A stretch of DNA of 64,000 bases from Strigops habroptila (Eukaryota; Chordata; Aves; Psittaciformes; Psittacidae). Below the pieces are notes generated by a model that searched no databases, was not told the DNA's origin, and saw only the letters and a program-made list of their open reading frames with translations. Positions within the stretch are counted from its first letter, which is position 1. Every line of letters starts with the position of its first letter. The stretch spans positions 4,322,796 through 4,386,795 of the forward strand of contig NC_044296.2 of the NCBI RefSeq assembly GCF_004027225.2, written 5' to 3'. Positions 45,467 through 58,905 of this stretch are shown here, piece by piece. The position numbers were made by a program, and so were the translations under genes.

Positions 45467-45837
45467 GAAAATACTCCGTTGAAATCAATGGCAAAGACCT
45501 GATCCCTTCACTGCGGCAGAGGTGTTCTCACATGGCAACGCCCTGGGAACTTCTCACTTGGAATAGATCAGATTCTACTCTCATGTATGCAATTAGAAAT
45601 CCAGAGTAGCTCCATCTGAAACAACTGTTTTCATCCAATGCAAATGAGATCAAGATCTGGCCCAGGCTGTTTTTGTACACAATGGAAACCGACTGAATTA
45701 TGGAAAACAGGAAACAAATCTGATGTAAATCGAAATGGAAATATCACGCTCTCTGTTACATCAGAATAAATTGGAAGCAAGTCTGTTGATTCTAATGGAA
45801 CTCATCTGGATTTACACCAGACTATGGCTCAGCATTT
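45467..45837. repeat. Cluster of old dispersed amniote repeat relics
   Basis: Three diverged pieces lie close together: 45467-45513 (AATACTCCGTTGAAATCAAT then GGCAAAGACCTGATCCC), 45566-45665 (GATCAGATTCTACTCTCATG ... GAGATCAAGATCTGGCCCAG) and 45785-45837 (GATTCTAATGGAACTCATCT then GGATTTACACCAG). They resemble reptile repeats with text such as TTGACTTCAATGGAGTTACTCC, GGATTTACACCAGTGTAA and GATCAGAATCTGGCCC. These are old and diverged; the family name is left open. Confidence 0.45.
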
Positions 45838-46364
45838 GTCAGTTGGCTGCACACCGACATCAAAACGCAAACCATGCTCCCTCATCTGAATAGCTTTGAA
45901 CAATTTCTTCCTTTTCCTTTACATTTAAGCAATTGCCTCTGCATCCTGATAGCTGATTAGCCTTTTCAAACAAATAAACCCCTGCAAACAGACATCAACA
46001 AATGAGCCCTGCTGCCGCTAGCATTTTCACAATCTAAAGGATGAATGTGGAGTACTGAGCTCGGCCTTGGAGTCACTTAAACTTGCTCCTGTTCCTCTGT
46101 GTTCACACTGTAGAGTGGTAGGATGGAGCTGACGGGAGGACAGACCTTAGCAATGACTATTTTGATTTCCCCAAGGCATGTCAAATTCATTGCCCCCTCC
46201 ACCAGCAGTGGTCAGGGCCAGCTATTTCCTAGGATGCACAGGAGACCTTTCAGTAGATAAGCAAAATATTGTCATACTTCCACCCTTGCTGTGCTCAGTC
46301 AGATGGTCAGAACGGAGCCATAATCCTCCCGAATGGATCTAACAGAAAACTGTGGCATGCTCTG

Positions 46365-46415
46365 TTCCTGTAGGCAAGTTACTGCACTGCTCTGTGCCAC
46401 CACGCAGCAATTTGG
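46365..46415 (+). repeat. MIR-like SINE fragment
   Basis: TAGGCAAGTTACTGCACTGC followed by TCTGTGCCACCA matches MIR (TGGGCAAGTCACTTAACCTCTCTGTGCCTCA). Only ~50 bases are recognisable. Confidence 0.4.
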
Positions 46416-49400
46416 CTCCCTGGGTGAGAGTTCCTGGGAGAGCACAATGAGTAAGAGCCACGTCAGCCCCTTCCCTTGGACTGCAGTTACCCAGCTTCTT
46501 ACACAATTGAGTTCTTAATCTGTATTCATCTCTTTGGGTAATTAGTAAAGTGTATCTTAATTAAAGCAAGAGGAGAAGACAAGACACAAACAAACTAAAG
46601 CCCCAAGTCAGTGGGATTCGGGGATGGGCAAAGCCATTATTCAAATACAAATCTTGTTGGGAACCAGGCAAACATGGTAATAACATGCATGGAGAGGGTT
46701 TCAAAGGTAAAGAGTTTTCTGAACTGGGTAACTGTTTGCCTGGCCACCTTCTTTCAAGGGACTGGCTAGAGCCTGACATCTAACCACCACAGAGCCTGGC
46801 CTGCAATCATCTCCTGGGGAGAAGAGCTGGGGAGCAGTTTGGGCAGCAACCCTTGTTTCTCTTTCCCTGCCACTGGTTTTCTGTGGGACCCTCAGGATGT
46901 TATGGGCAACATTTTCACACGTGGCCACTGTCTATAGTTGCTTTAATGTGTAGATGTTCAGCCTGAGACATGCACAATCACCCTTTGCTGGCCCATTAGC
47001 AATAAAGCACACTTGGATCTCAAGGAGCATCTGATTGTGCCAGCCACTACCTCTCAAGTCTTTATGTTCCTATCTGTAAATTGTTACAATAAATATTTTC
47101 CTGATTTTATAAAGCTATTAAAGTCTTTCTAATGAAACAGAGCTTTTCAAAGAGCTGTGATTATTATGGCTTACTCTTGCTTAGGCTTATTCCTGCAGGT
47201 CAGCTTAATTTGTGAGAGCTTTCACAACCCTGGCACTGCAGACCCTGTGTGCAATGCAATGTCTTGGAATCTTGTTTCTGCTCTTTACAGCATCACCTGG
47301 AATAAACGCCTGCAGCCAGGATGTACCTGACAGTGGTGGTGTTGATACACAAACAAAAGCTCCAGCTTACTCCTTGCTCACAGCCTCTGTAACTCTGTTT
47401 GCCATGTACCACAGACTTATTTCACCCATGTCGGTGAAGTTGGCATGTGTGAACTGGAAGCAAAGAGAAAGCAGAAATGAGAAGTAACTGGGTTTCAGCC
47501 CAGTTCTAGCGCTCTGCAAGAATGCACCATACCCAGACATGAGCAGTGCTGGACAGGGAAGGACACGTAATCCGAGGGAACCAGCTCAAGTCAGTTTGCC
47601 AAGCTCCTTGGAGAGCCTCAGCAGCATCACTGCTCTTTACTCACTGCCTGTAAATGATCCTAGTGCACAAGCAAATAAAGCCTATATTGAGTTGGGTGCA
47701 TCAGGGCCACCAAATACACAGTTGAAAGAAAATCACAATTGCAGAAGCATTTTCTGCTCCAGCAATACAAGAAGATGAGGGGCAGTTATTTGCTTTTATA
47801 GGAATAAAACTCTTCAGGCAAGCATCTTAAAAGTGGGAATAATTGTAATTTACTGTTCTTACTGTGCAGTGGGGAATCAGGCTGAAGCTTGCAGCTACAA
47901 CCCTTAGCTATAAATGCTGTGGACTGGACTGTGCTGTGCAGAGCTTTGCAGAGTGACTAGTCACACTGATTTCAGAATGGCTTTCCCGAGGGTATGGCAC
48001 TGCTTTATGTGAGTCTGGATGTGGGACCCTCTGCTTGATCCTCATCTTCTATTCTGAAAACTCGAGTGACTTTTGGTGGGGATATGCCTGACTTACTGGA
48101 ATGTATCAGGAGCTGGTACATCCTTGAAAGGATTCTTACTAAGTTATTCTAATGAAGGCCTGTCTATGTTGGGCAGATCCTATCCATTTCAGCATGGAGA
48201 CTCTGGTGAACACAGAGCTGCGTCTTATGTCAGAAATCAGGTCTGGCCATGATGGCAATAGAACAGGTTAGCCTATAAGCCCAAAGTAAATTTGCAAACT
48301 CCATCTGTTTAAAAAGAAATGTATTAACAGATTCTATGACTGATCTCCTGAAATGTCATTTGAATAGTTTTGACTGTGCATTTGTTTTATTCCTGGGAAA
48401 TTTCGGAGTACAAAAAGACTTTTATTTTCCTTCTTCATTTGCCAAGAATCTCTTTGAAACTTGTTTATAATATAGACTGAGACTTGGACCAGCTCTTTAG
48501 CTCGCATACACAGATGCATCTCTATGACTTCTGTAAAGAGATGCCAATATACACGAGCTAAGGATCAAGGACAAGAAAATGAAAGCAAGACACTGCTTAG
48601 GCATGAAGCTTTTTGACCAGGGAAGTAGTTACTCCAGGAAATGTGTTATTTCCTAACAAACCGACTCTTCCAAAATGACAATCTTACCTATTTGGGATAT
48701 GAATGTCTAGAACATGTCTTCCTGACCCAGTGCTGTCTTTCAGTTAATCCCTCTTTATGCTGACAGTCTGAGGACTCTCCCAGTGCCTGCTCTGCCTCCC
48801 AGGGCACGTGCAGGTAACGCTGGGTGGTTTGCATTAAAATCTTGCATTGTCAAAACAGTTACAAGAAGTTTTTTTAATGCAAAGCCTTTGCCAATAGCTC
48901 CTGATTGTGAGATGGAGAATGTGGAGGGATGGGAGAGACTCTGGATTATTTTAGATTATTTTAGTGCTTGAAAGCCAAACGCTGAGAATGCCACAGATAA
49001 TGTGCAGTTGCTGCAGCGTGGTAAAGAGGTCTGGATGCCTCAGGATCAAGCACTCCGAGAGATGTTCAGAAGGGAGTCTGGACATAACGTTGTGAGGCAA
49101 GACTATATGACAATGAAGAGGGTAAAAAGAACAATTCAGGGCTAGTTTAAGCTCTGGGTATATTAGGCTAAACCTGCCCAGTTCTGGTTTCCTACAACTT
49201 CCTCTGAAGCTTTTAGTACAGCAAAAGGACGCTGGAAGAGAAGAGCTCCTGCTGCTAAGCCTCCCCCATCACTGGGGAGGTGACTTTTTTCTAGTTTAAT
49301 GGTAAGTTGTCAGTTTTCAAGCCTGTCAGTGCAGTGCCTTTCTCCCACAGCGAGTAGCTCATTTCAGCAAGGACTTATTCCTGGTAGATATGAAAGAGAA

Positions 49401-51208
49401 CAGAGGTTCTTTTTTCTTTGAAGGAGAGAAAAAATACTCTTCCTGACAGGATCCCAGTGAAGGCATTGGGCTATAATGCTGGGAGAATTCCCTGGAAATG
49501 TTAATTATGGTAATGCTAAAAGCAGGATGTGCTGGGAGATGACATAAGAAGGGCAAGGCTCTTGGTGAGACCCAGGGCCAGTCCATCAGAGTGTTCTAGA
49601 GACCAACTGCAGGTGCTTGAGGAAGGAACACAAGATCAGGGGATGCTTGGAAGTGTCTTCTCTTCTATTGGAGCTTCTGGAGGTTCATGCTCTGCTCAGC
49701 ACCTCTCCTCCTTCCCGTCACTGTTGATTGAATTTTGTTTCTATTTTCTTTCACTTTGAACATGGTGAGAGGAAGGGAAGCAGCTCTACAGAGCAATTTC
49801 CAGTGTGCTTCCCTATCTGTCTGTCCCATACAAATAGTTGTTTTTCTCAGGGATAAAGGCAGAAGATAATTCCTTTAAGTGGCAATTAAGCTCCAGGTGG
49901 CTGCAGAAAGCTGCAGCTTTCTCCAGCTCCTGCAGAGCCACAGCTTGAGCCACAGGCTTCCCGACTTCCCTAAACCAGGAGATTTTTTTTGTGCCTTTGT
50001 TTTGTGTCTGGTGGTGATTACAGCCTCACTCCTCCAGGGGAGCCCAAAGTGACTGGAGCAGCAGGGAAATGACAAACTCGGGATGCTCCATATACTGGCT
50101 GTGCCCTCTTTCTGAAAGGAACCAATTTCATCGAGCAGGGAACAGCTTCCTCCCAGGCCTGATCTGAATACCTCGTGTCTCACCTGCAGCACCTTTGCTG
50201 TCCCAGCACTGAGCCCAGTTCAATCTCCTTTCACCCCTGTTGTGCTGGCAAATGTTGGAAAGAGACTTTTGATCATGTTGGATGGAATCCTGGGGGCTGA
50301 TGGAGCAATACTCGCACTCCAAGACTCCAACTGAGTCTCATCAGCAGATGTGTGTGATCGCTTTGGCTCATTAGTTAATGAGGTTAATGAGGGCACCTGT
50401 ATGAGCCACCTGATACGACAGGGGATGTGTGGAGCCGTAGTGATTGCTCAAGATGACACAGCAAAGCACAGGCAGAGCTGGGAGCAAGCAGAGAACAGAA
50501 GGGCAGGGCTCTATCTTCGGGCCTCCTCCAGGTCTGAAGTCCTGCATCCTTTGGAGCAAGTGGATGGACCCACTCATAAGCTTGAGGAGATGGCTCAAAT
50601 TAGGTCTGGTGCTGGGCTTGTGCAACAGGGAGGTACAAGCTGACAGCATGCAGTTGGGCTTGGAAATGTTCTCCGCTACCTGTGAGGCTTGGGAACCTTA
50701 AGAGAACTTCAAAGCCTGCCCACACCTCCATATGCAAAGAAACATGAGCCACTGACACAGAGGATCTCCCTTTCCCAGCCAGGCTTATTATCGATGGCAT
50801 CAAATAGTGGGATGTTACCATTTCTACCTGGTTTTAATGATTTATCACCCCTGAATTATGCACCATTGGTGACAGTAATGCTCTCTGATTTGGACAGGAG
50901 GATGGAATTATGTGCCTCTCTGTTTGGTGTGCTAACAGAATCAGAATTAATACTTTGTCTTGCATGGCTTATCTTAGCGAGGCAGTAGCTGGAGTTTCAC
51001 CTACTCTGTAACTCTTCCCCCTCCCTGCCACAACTCAAATAATTTGATTTTGAGCTACACTTGAAGCAGAACTTACCTCAAATCAGATTTCAAATTCCTT
51101 GACCGGAGCCTGATCTCAGTGCTATCAATCTCCACCGCATCTGAGCACAGTCAGTCATGTAATAGGATGGATCAAGCAGGGAGAACACATTTTGTGGGTC
51201 ACTGCGGA
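46416..51208. other. Gene-free stretch
   Basis: Nothing coding is recognised. A further relic of the old dispersed repeat lies at 47955-48030 (GACTAGTCACACTGATTTCA ... GTGAGTCTGGATGTGGGACC). AT-rich text around 47070-47140 contains AATAAATATTTT and TTATAAAGCTATTAAAG without a gene to match. Confidence 0.4.
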
Positions 51209-51214
51209 CACCTG

Positions 51215-51234
51215 CACACAAACACACACACACA
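51215..51234. repeat. (CA)n microsatellite, imperfect
   Basis: CACACAAACACACACACACA, interrupted once. Confidence 0.9.
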
Positions 51235-54200
51235 TATTTGACTCTGTGTGCAAGCCAGCATGGGGAAGAGTGAGAAAGTGCTTCCCACATGCTCCTGTGC
51301 CCCGTGCCATGGCTTTAGGTCCCTGCAATCCCTCACAGAGATTGCGGTTATGCAGAGAAACCTTCCCGTGCACTCCTGCTGCACAGCTCCCAGCGTGTCT
51401 GTGCTGGGAGGCAAGTGGGTGAAAACAAGGAGGATTTGATTACTCACAACATACTTTTCCTCTGCCCTTTCTTTTTCTATTTTGTTCCCACTCATGCTGA
51501 ATTACAGTCACCACCACTGGTGTTTGCCTCCCAGCGTGGGACACCGTGCTGGGTTAGACTCTACATATTGCATTGTTTGCTTCTTTTATTCCCTTTCCCC
51601 TCCCTGCTCATGGTCATTTGTTTTCTCTTCATGTGTGGCATCAAAAGTCTGTTTGAACAGCAACTATCCAAACCAAATGAAAGGAGATGTTGCTTTTGGA
51701 AGATCCAACAGAAGACCGAACAGAACTGATACTAAATCATGAATTAGTTGGACTTTTTTTTGCACCTCTTTTCCTTCTCTTTAGTTTTTCTTGCCTTTTT
51801 CCCCTTTTTCTGCCTATTTTCCTAACCTTCATTAAAATGTGCTGGGCACAAAACTGTAATGAAGGCCTGGACTCATTCTTTTTGTTTATGGCAAAACCCA
51901 AGCGGAACAGAACTCTAAATGGGCTCTGGTTGAGTCCCATCTCCCTCCATAAAGAGTGTAATAAATATCAGCCACATTGATTTTCCTTCCCCATGAACCC
52001 TTTGCTATTTGTTCTGGTCTAAGCACACTGTGTTTTCCTCTGAGGTTTCTTTTGCTTTAACTGTTCTATTATCTGTTGTTGTTGTTAATCTGTGTTGAGT
52101 GTGTAATTGAGATCCTAAGAGGGAGGTTAAGAGAACCCCCTCCCCCCCCCCGGGAGGACATTTGACCTACATGAGGAAAGAGAAAAAATAAATAACCCAA
52201 GCCATTGAGGCCAACTGCTCCGTTTACCTGGTGGAGCCGTTTCCTTTATCAAGGGCTCTCATCCACCCCAGGCTTAGCTCTCTTTCTGTAATTAGTTCTA
52301 GGTATGTGTTTTTAACCTCCACTTGATGTTTGCATTGATTTCTTTGCCTTGGGGGGTATTTGCCAGTTGATTCCCCAGGGTTGATTTTCCAATTACCTGC
52401 AGTTGTCTGCTGAACTGGTGTTAGATTCAGGGATGTTGTAGGCAGAGGTAGGATGTGGCCCCTTTTCCATCTGCATGCTGCCATTTAACCTGGCCCAAGT
52501 GATACAGTATGTGCTGGGGGGGATGTAGATATCCCAAAGCACAGATGACAGCTACTTCATTCCCCCTGGTTTCCCAGGGAATGAGGCATGGGCACGACTG
52601 AAAGCCTCCTGAGAGCCTGGCTGGGAAAGGTGTGTTCACCCACCCTCAGACACTGCTCACCACCGGCCACCTGAGCCGGGCAGTCTGTGTCCTGAGCACT
52701 TGAACTTCCCGTCTCCCCTGTTTGGCTGCTGCCTCGGGGATGTATTGCAAATACATGGAATCCATTATTGCCTGCTCACTGTACCAGTTCCCAAATCTCA
52801 GCAGATAAAGAGTTCTTAGTGTTTTCTTAATGTCTCTTTGTAGTTTATTAGAGGCCTAGGAGGCATGAGGGGGAAATGAGAATGTGACTCAGAAATCCCT
52901 GCTCTGAGTCACGTGCTTCCTTCGCGATCTCTTTTGTAACCAGACTATTAAAAGTAAATTATCTGAGCCAAGTGGCAACGCTGAAGCGTAAGGGCTGGGG
53001 GGAGGGAAGTAACACTTCCCTCTGGTGGCTCCAGATGCAAGTTCTGCCAGTTTCATCTGCCCCTTTCTGCCCATGCTGGGATTTTTGCTGTTGGCGCAGA
53101 CAGTTGTGGTCATGGCTGGCTTGAGCTTCCCTCCAAACCTGATGAAAAAGTGCTCCTTTTGGCTGCAGCACGGGGATGTCTTCATGCTCTTGACGTGAAG
53201 CTGGAGAGGAAGAGGTGAGGGAGGTGCACACGTGAGCCAGCTCTGCTCTCCCTGAAGAAGCCATCAATGGAGAAGACGTGAGATGACAGCTCTACTTGCT
53301 GTCATGTTTCCATGGTATTTCCATCACGCCTGTTTTCCAGGGATGTCTAATAAACAAGAGCAAATTGGGATGAGGGATTAACAGGCGTTAAATGGCGCCA
53401 CTGAGCCAAGCCTCCCGCTCCATTCATTACCATGGATTTCTATGTTTTCCCTGGGACTGACTGTGCTCCAAACCAAGGCAGGGGGAGGAGGTGGCTGCTG
53501 GCGTGTCTGTGCCTGTGTTAAGCAGTTGGGGCTCCTCCAGGTCCTGACTTGTCTCTGGGTGAAGGTCAGGTCCTGTTTCTGTTGAAGCGATTTCATATCT
53601 CTCACAAAGGGCTGGATCAAACCTTTAAGGAATTAGACTCTGCTTCAGTTCATACAAATGAGCTTAACCTCTCCAAATTTCCCCTTTGATCCCTCCTATT
53701 CTGTTCAGAAATTCAGTGTATCTATTGACTTTTCATGGAGAGTGGACGTACCCATGTAAAAAACCTTGCTGCTGAGGGTTTTATAGAAGTAATATTGACC
53801 TTCCCATAGAAGCTGAAGAGAATAGAAAGTCCTGCTTCTCTGTAAACCTAAACTAAAATTGTATTTGACGAGTTCTATAAAATGCTTATAGATTTTTATT
53901 TTCTCCTACTTTGGCCAAAACATCTTTTTTCCCCTCAAAGGCCAGAGGTAGAATATTCACAGAGAAGGAAGAAAACACTTGCTTGAAAGATATTTGTGCT
54001 GGCAAATCGTTGCAAATTTGGAAGCTCCCAGATGCATCTAAATAAACAATAGCAGAACTTTGGCTGCACTTACAAAAAAATACATTGGATTTATGGGCAT
54101 GTTTCATGTATAAAAGGGAACTAAGTTAGGCTTGCTGAGTATTTACAAGCTTTCTATATTTTTACAATGAAAGCAGTACCTGCACAGTCTTGCGGGAAGT

Positions 54201-55320
54201 AAATCCAGGTCGCACCCACTCCAAAACCAGGTCAAACCCTGTTTTTCTTGGCAAGCCTCTGGCTGCTGCAGTCGTGCCCTGCTGTGGCCACAGGCTCATG
54301 GATCCTCCTTGAGATGGTGCAGGTTTGCAGGTGGAGACATCGGTTTTTTCCTCAGGTGAAAAGGTGAGTCTGCACACTGGGAGAAAACCGATGGTTCAGG
54401 GTTAGGCTGGGCCTGGAGGGATACCAGGTCTACCTTCATATGGTGGGCTAGACATGGTCCACCCTGTTTCTGAGTTGGTGGCTGGAGGGATCCCGTGGCT
54501 TCTTGTGCCTACTTTTAAAAGGTGCAGGAAAATGCCAATTCTTCCTAAGAGCAGCTCAAATCTTCTGTTGCTGCTGCTCATTGTCTCCTGTGGCTCATAT
54601 CCTGACAAGGCTCATCACTTATCAGCATCGCTTGCCCTAAAACCTGCAAACCATCGATCAAGCCTCTTGCCTCCCTAGAGTAGGAACATCAGCAATCAAA
54701 GAATGTCTTAAAACAAGAACTGGATCTTTATTTGCTTTGTGTCTCTCAGCTTTGTGTTTTCTAGGTTTTCTGCCATGGAGAGAGCATAGAAATGCTCCTC
54801 TCAGTTTTATTAAAGAAAGCTGAGATAATCTGTGTCACAGGAGACTGAGCACCACAAAAGGTTTCCAAAGAATTTAAAGAGCTACCACCTAATACACTGT
54901 GGCCACAAGCAACCTGCTGTCTGAGATAGCCTAAACCAACTGATGATTACAATGCACTTAAATATCCAGTAATTAAAAATGTATAAACTCTTACTGAGTG
55001 TAAGCTTCATAAAGTACCTGATCCCTGCTTTCCTCAGAAACCTCCTTCTTCCCACGGAGTCTTTTATTTCCCTATCAGCTAAGTCTTTTTCTGTCTTTTC
55101 TCAGCCCGTGATGGCTTTGCTCAGTTCATCCTCTGTCATTTGTGGCTGGATCTGGAAACATTTCTCAGGACGTTTGACTCATCCATCATTTAGACAATCA
55201 GAAGTGAAAAAAAACCCACCCAGTTTCCAGCTATGAACATCCATAAAAAGCACCAAGGAAAAAAATCCTCACCTTCCTGCTTTTCATTTAATCTGAGAAT
55301 CTGACTTGACAGTCTTTGCT
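51235..55320. other. Gene-free stretch
   Basis: No supported gene. Pyrimidine-rich runs around 51760-51830 and a C-run at 52140-52150 are the main compositional features. Confidence 0.4.
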
Positions 55321-55366
55321 CTGGCAAAAGTCCCACTGAAGTTATTAAGGGCAAGAGCTTGTCAGG
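55321..55366. repeat. Relic of the old dispersed amniote repeat
   Basis: CTGGCAAAAGTCCCACTGAA followed by GTTATTAAGGGCAAGAGCTT and GTCAGG resembles GGCAAAACTCCCATTGAAGTCAATGGCAGTTTTGCC, the same dispersed family as at 45.5 kb. Confidence 0.4.
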
Positions 55367-56319
55367 ATTAAGAGGAAGGATTTGAAGTGTCTGTGACTGA
55401 TAGCAATATCCCCTGTTCTATTAGGCTGGATAAGTATTCGCAAAGGACATTAACCCTGGTGCCTTGAGCCAGCTGCTGGCTGCCCAGGGGGGAAAGGAGA
55501 TGATGTTTCCAATGGGGACACCACTCCATAGCTGCCTGTAATAAGGTTTTGCATCCTTTCCCTTGTGGAGCTGAACTCAGACCACTTCTTAAAGTATCCA
55601 TTTGACCACCAGAAACAGGGTGCTGTTAGACATTGATGGGTAGTGAGGAGCCTAAATAGGAATAAGACTTAAAAATTGGGTCTTAGCATGTTGGTGTCCA
55701 TCAGAGCAATGCCAGTGCAGCCGTCAGGCAGTTACTGCCTGCCCTGCTGCTTTGAGGGCTGGAGTTGGAAAGGCCACCTAAACTGCACTGCAGCCAGCGA
55801 GTGCAGATGTCTGGGAAGTGGAGCCTGCAGAAGCACCGCAGTCAGAGATGGCTGTAAGCTGCAGTAATGTTTGCTATCTTCCAGCAACTTAGCAGCCCTT
55901 TCCTACTGCTGTGAACTTCTACTGCTCCTCTGCTCCCACCTCTCAGGGAGTGACCATTACCGCAGGTCAGACGTTTCACTTGGCCTATTTGCAGGGCAAA
56001 GGGACAAAGGTGAGTGGGTCAGGAAAGGAGAAATCAGGACAGAGTCTGTTAATAAAGCTTTTCTTACATCTTTTTATGCTTTCTTGAGCCTGCAATAGCG
56101 GACAGATTCAGGAATCACCTGTATGCCCAGCTGGGCACAGGGCAGGATGGTTTACACCTACCTGCTTCAGAGCAGGCAGGCAGCAACCTGTGCTCTGTGC
56201 AGTGAATCCAAGCGCTGCTCCCGCTCCCGCCGCCTCCTCTGCAGCAATTCCTGCCCTGCCACACATGGCACCTCCATGTGCACGTGACTCGCCATCCCTG
56301 TCGTCAGGGGGAGGTCACA

Positions 56320-56815
56320 TGAATGTGGATGTTAAAACCAAATAAACACGGAAACAAACTGAAATCAAAAATAGCATTTCAGAGGCTGTGTTCCATTCCC
56401 ACCACCCACCAGCATTTATAACTAATTGGGGCTTTGTTAGATTCTCTCACCCAGTGACAGATAAATACTAAACTCCACTGGTTAACAATAATCACCCTAA
56501 TTATGCCAAGATGACATTTACAATACAGGCAATTGCTAATCCATTACCTCACTCTGCTGAATACTCGAACACTCAAATTAAAAGTTATTCACCCACAAAG
56601 AACAATGTTTTAGTAGCTGATACAGCTTAGTAAAGGAATTGATTAAGGTAATTTGCAGGTTTGCCATAAATAAAACATTCTCCAGTTCCTCCATCTCCCC
56701 CCCCAAATAATAATTTGTGCTAAATGGGGCTTTTTTTCCTCTCTTGTAGTACAGTTAAAAGAATAATAATTGAAACTGTCAGAGTTACTTATTTAAATTT
56801 GCTTACCTGAAAGAC
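56320..56815. other. Candidate conserved non-coding element
   Basis: An AT-rich, CpG-poor block packed with motif-like words: GTTAACAATAATCACC, CCCTAATTATGCC, GCAATTGCTAATCC, AGGAATTGATTAAGG, AATAATAATTTGTGC and GAATAATAATTGAAAC. No open frame or transposon is present. It looks like a developmental enhancer; this is a pattern judgement only. Confidence 0.3.
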
Positions 56816-58739
56816 AACAGAGAGCTTCTCTTCCATCCCTTCAGGTTCTTTTTGGAGAACTGGGGCGATACTTGTGGTTTGGGATGTGTAGGAGGTCACT
56901 GCAGTGAAACCTTTGCCAACGTGGGGTTTCGATGAAACCTAATGAAGGCTCTGAGTGCATCAGGATGTTGTGACCAGTGTGGAGACGTGATCGATTGGTC
57001 CAGTGTGATAAACCAGATGGGACTGGCAGGGCTCTGTGGTCCTCATGAGAAAGATGCTGAGGAGGAAGCAAAAGGGCTGTGAGTCTCCTTAAGCACAGGG
57101 TAAATGCTGAGGCTGCTGCTTAAGTGATGCCCCAAACCAAAGCCAAACAAGAACCCAAATGGAGCTGCCTGTGTATCCCAGCCTGCGGCGAGCAGCACTG
57201 GCATAGGGAGATTTATTCCAAAACCTGGAGGCCCTTTTCTTTCAGTGATCTCTTTCCTGACCCTTCTCCCAGCGGAATAACACTCACAAGATGGGAAAAT
57301 ACTCCTCAGTTTGATTACCTAGGAAAGGAGTGATCCCACTGGCAAATACTAATGGAGGGAGGAAAGGGTTAAACAGACCCAAGAGAAATCAAAGCTGGGT
57401 TTCATTGCACCCCCTTGCACCTGGTGCTGGCAAAGCCTTTGCCACCAGCACATCCAGCTGAAGGATGGAGCAGAAAGGGATTTTTGGGGGTTTGGTTTTT
57501 ACTGTTATCACAGCAGCTACAGCCAAAGCTATCTGCAATAAAGCAGTGAGCCACAGCAAGCCAAAAGTCCCTGCTAGCGCATCCCCACTCCATGCTGGCC
57601 ACCTGCAGCAGCAAAGCCAGCATCCCCACGGGTGCCACCATCAACCACGCTGCACACAGGCCCCAGCCCTCCACGGAGCCAGCAGCTTGCGGGGGAAGCT
57701 GGGAGCTGAGAGCAGCATCCACCAGAGAGCTGAGTGCCTGCTCAGGACACGGCTAAAGGACTTGGGAGCAGAGCTGCCACACATCTGTGTCTCCTGCCCG
57801 GGCATTTCATCGCAGGGTAAAAACGATGTGAGCCATTTCTCTGGGATGTTAAAGCCTTGGCAGCGGGGCTGGAGCTCAGGGTGGAGAGCACATGCCCACA
57901 GACCTGGTCAGACAGCCCCCATGCACGTGCAGCTGAGCTCTTCAGCAGACACCCGGGATCTCTCCTGCCTCAGACGTGTTACATTTACTCTGCTTATGCA
58001 GGTTGTCACTGCGGTGAATGAACTGTGACTCCACATTGTTCTGCCCCATCCATGCAAGCCACAGTATATGTGACCATCTTTTATGATCAGCATTTGGGCT
58101 ACAAGCGCAAGCCCTGCTTTGTTCTGCACTACCCCACAGTGATTCTGCTCCTGGCTGAAGCAAGGGAACATGCTGGAGCAAGGAAAAGCCCTGGCACTCT
58201 GCTTTTTGGACCAGAAGTGCTTACAGCATTTGGGAAGAGCACTGAAACGGCGCGTTGCAGCCACGCACCCCACATGCTTTGCATAGAGCCGCTTTGGTTC
58301 AGTTCCTCCCGGCACGACGCTCTCTCAAGGGTAGCTCGGATGCTTCTGTCCAACAGAGACAGGTCGCAGGAAGGCAGCTCTCATAAACAAAGATCTGCAA
58401 GGCTTGTAATCACCACCACTCCTCCTTCTCCCCCAGCTCCATTAAGAGACAATGTTTTCCTGCTTGCCTGCTCTGCTTTTGTTTGCTCTGCCTCATGCTT
58501 CGGTGGAGTTTCTCCTGCCCTTCCTTCTGTGGCTGAATGCTAATGCACCGGGCTTCACTGCAGCCCCAAGCTCCCAACCCTGTGCAGACACCCAGCGCAG
58601 GGATGAGGCAACTTCCACAACTGCTCCTGGGAGCTTCTTTCAAGCAAAGGCCTCGCTGCAGAGGCTGAGTGAGGAAAAGGTGTGCCATAAAGGATAAATC
58701 TTCGCAGCGCACACTGAACCTCACGTGGGGGTGCTTCTA

Positions 58740-58905
58740 TTTGGAGATAAAGCAGTGTTAATTTGAACGAACTTTATTCCTTCCTAAGGAGGGTAAACGA
58801 AGCCTGATTAAAGCCACTTTAATTCTGAATAAAAGAATTTGCCCGGGGAGTTAATGGCCAGTCACAGGCAGAAAACAAAGCTAGGTAATGCGGGTCACAG
58901 CAGGG
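58740..58905. other. Candidate conserved non-coding element
   Basis: TTAATTTGAACGAACTTTAT, CTGATTAAAGCCACTTTAAT, GGGAGTTAATGGCCAGTCAC and GCTAGGTAATGCGGG occur within 170 bases without repeats or coding frames. Confidence 0.25.

Noticed and set aside
57465-58028. 187-codon + strand frame
   Set aside because: Low-complexity His/Gln/Ser/Ala translation, no motif and no exon borders; overlapping frames on the minus strand are just as long.
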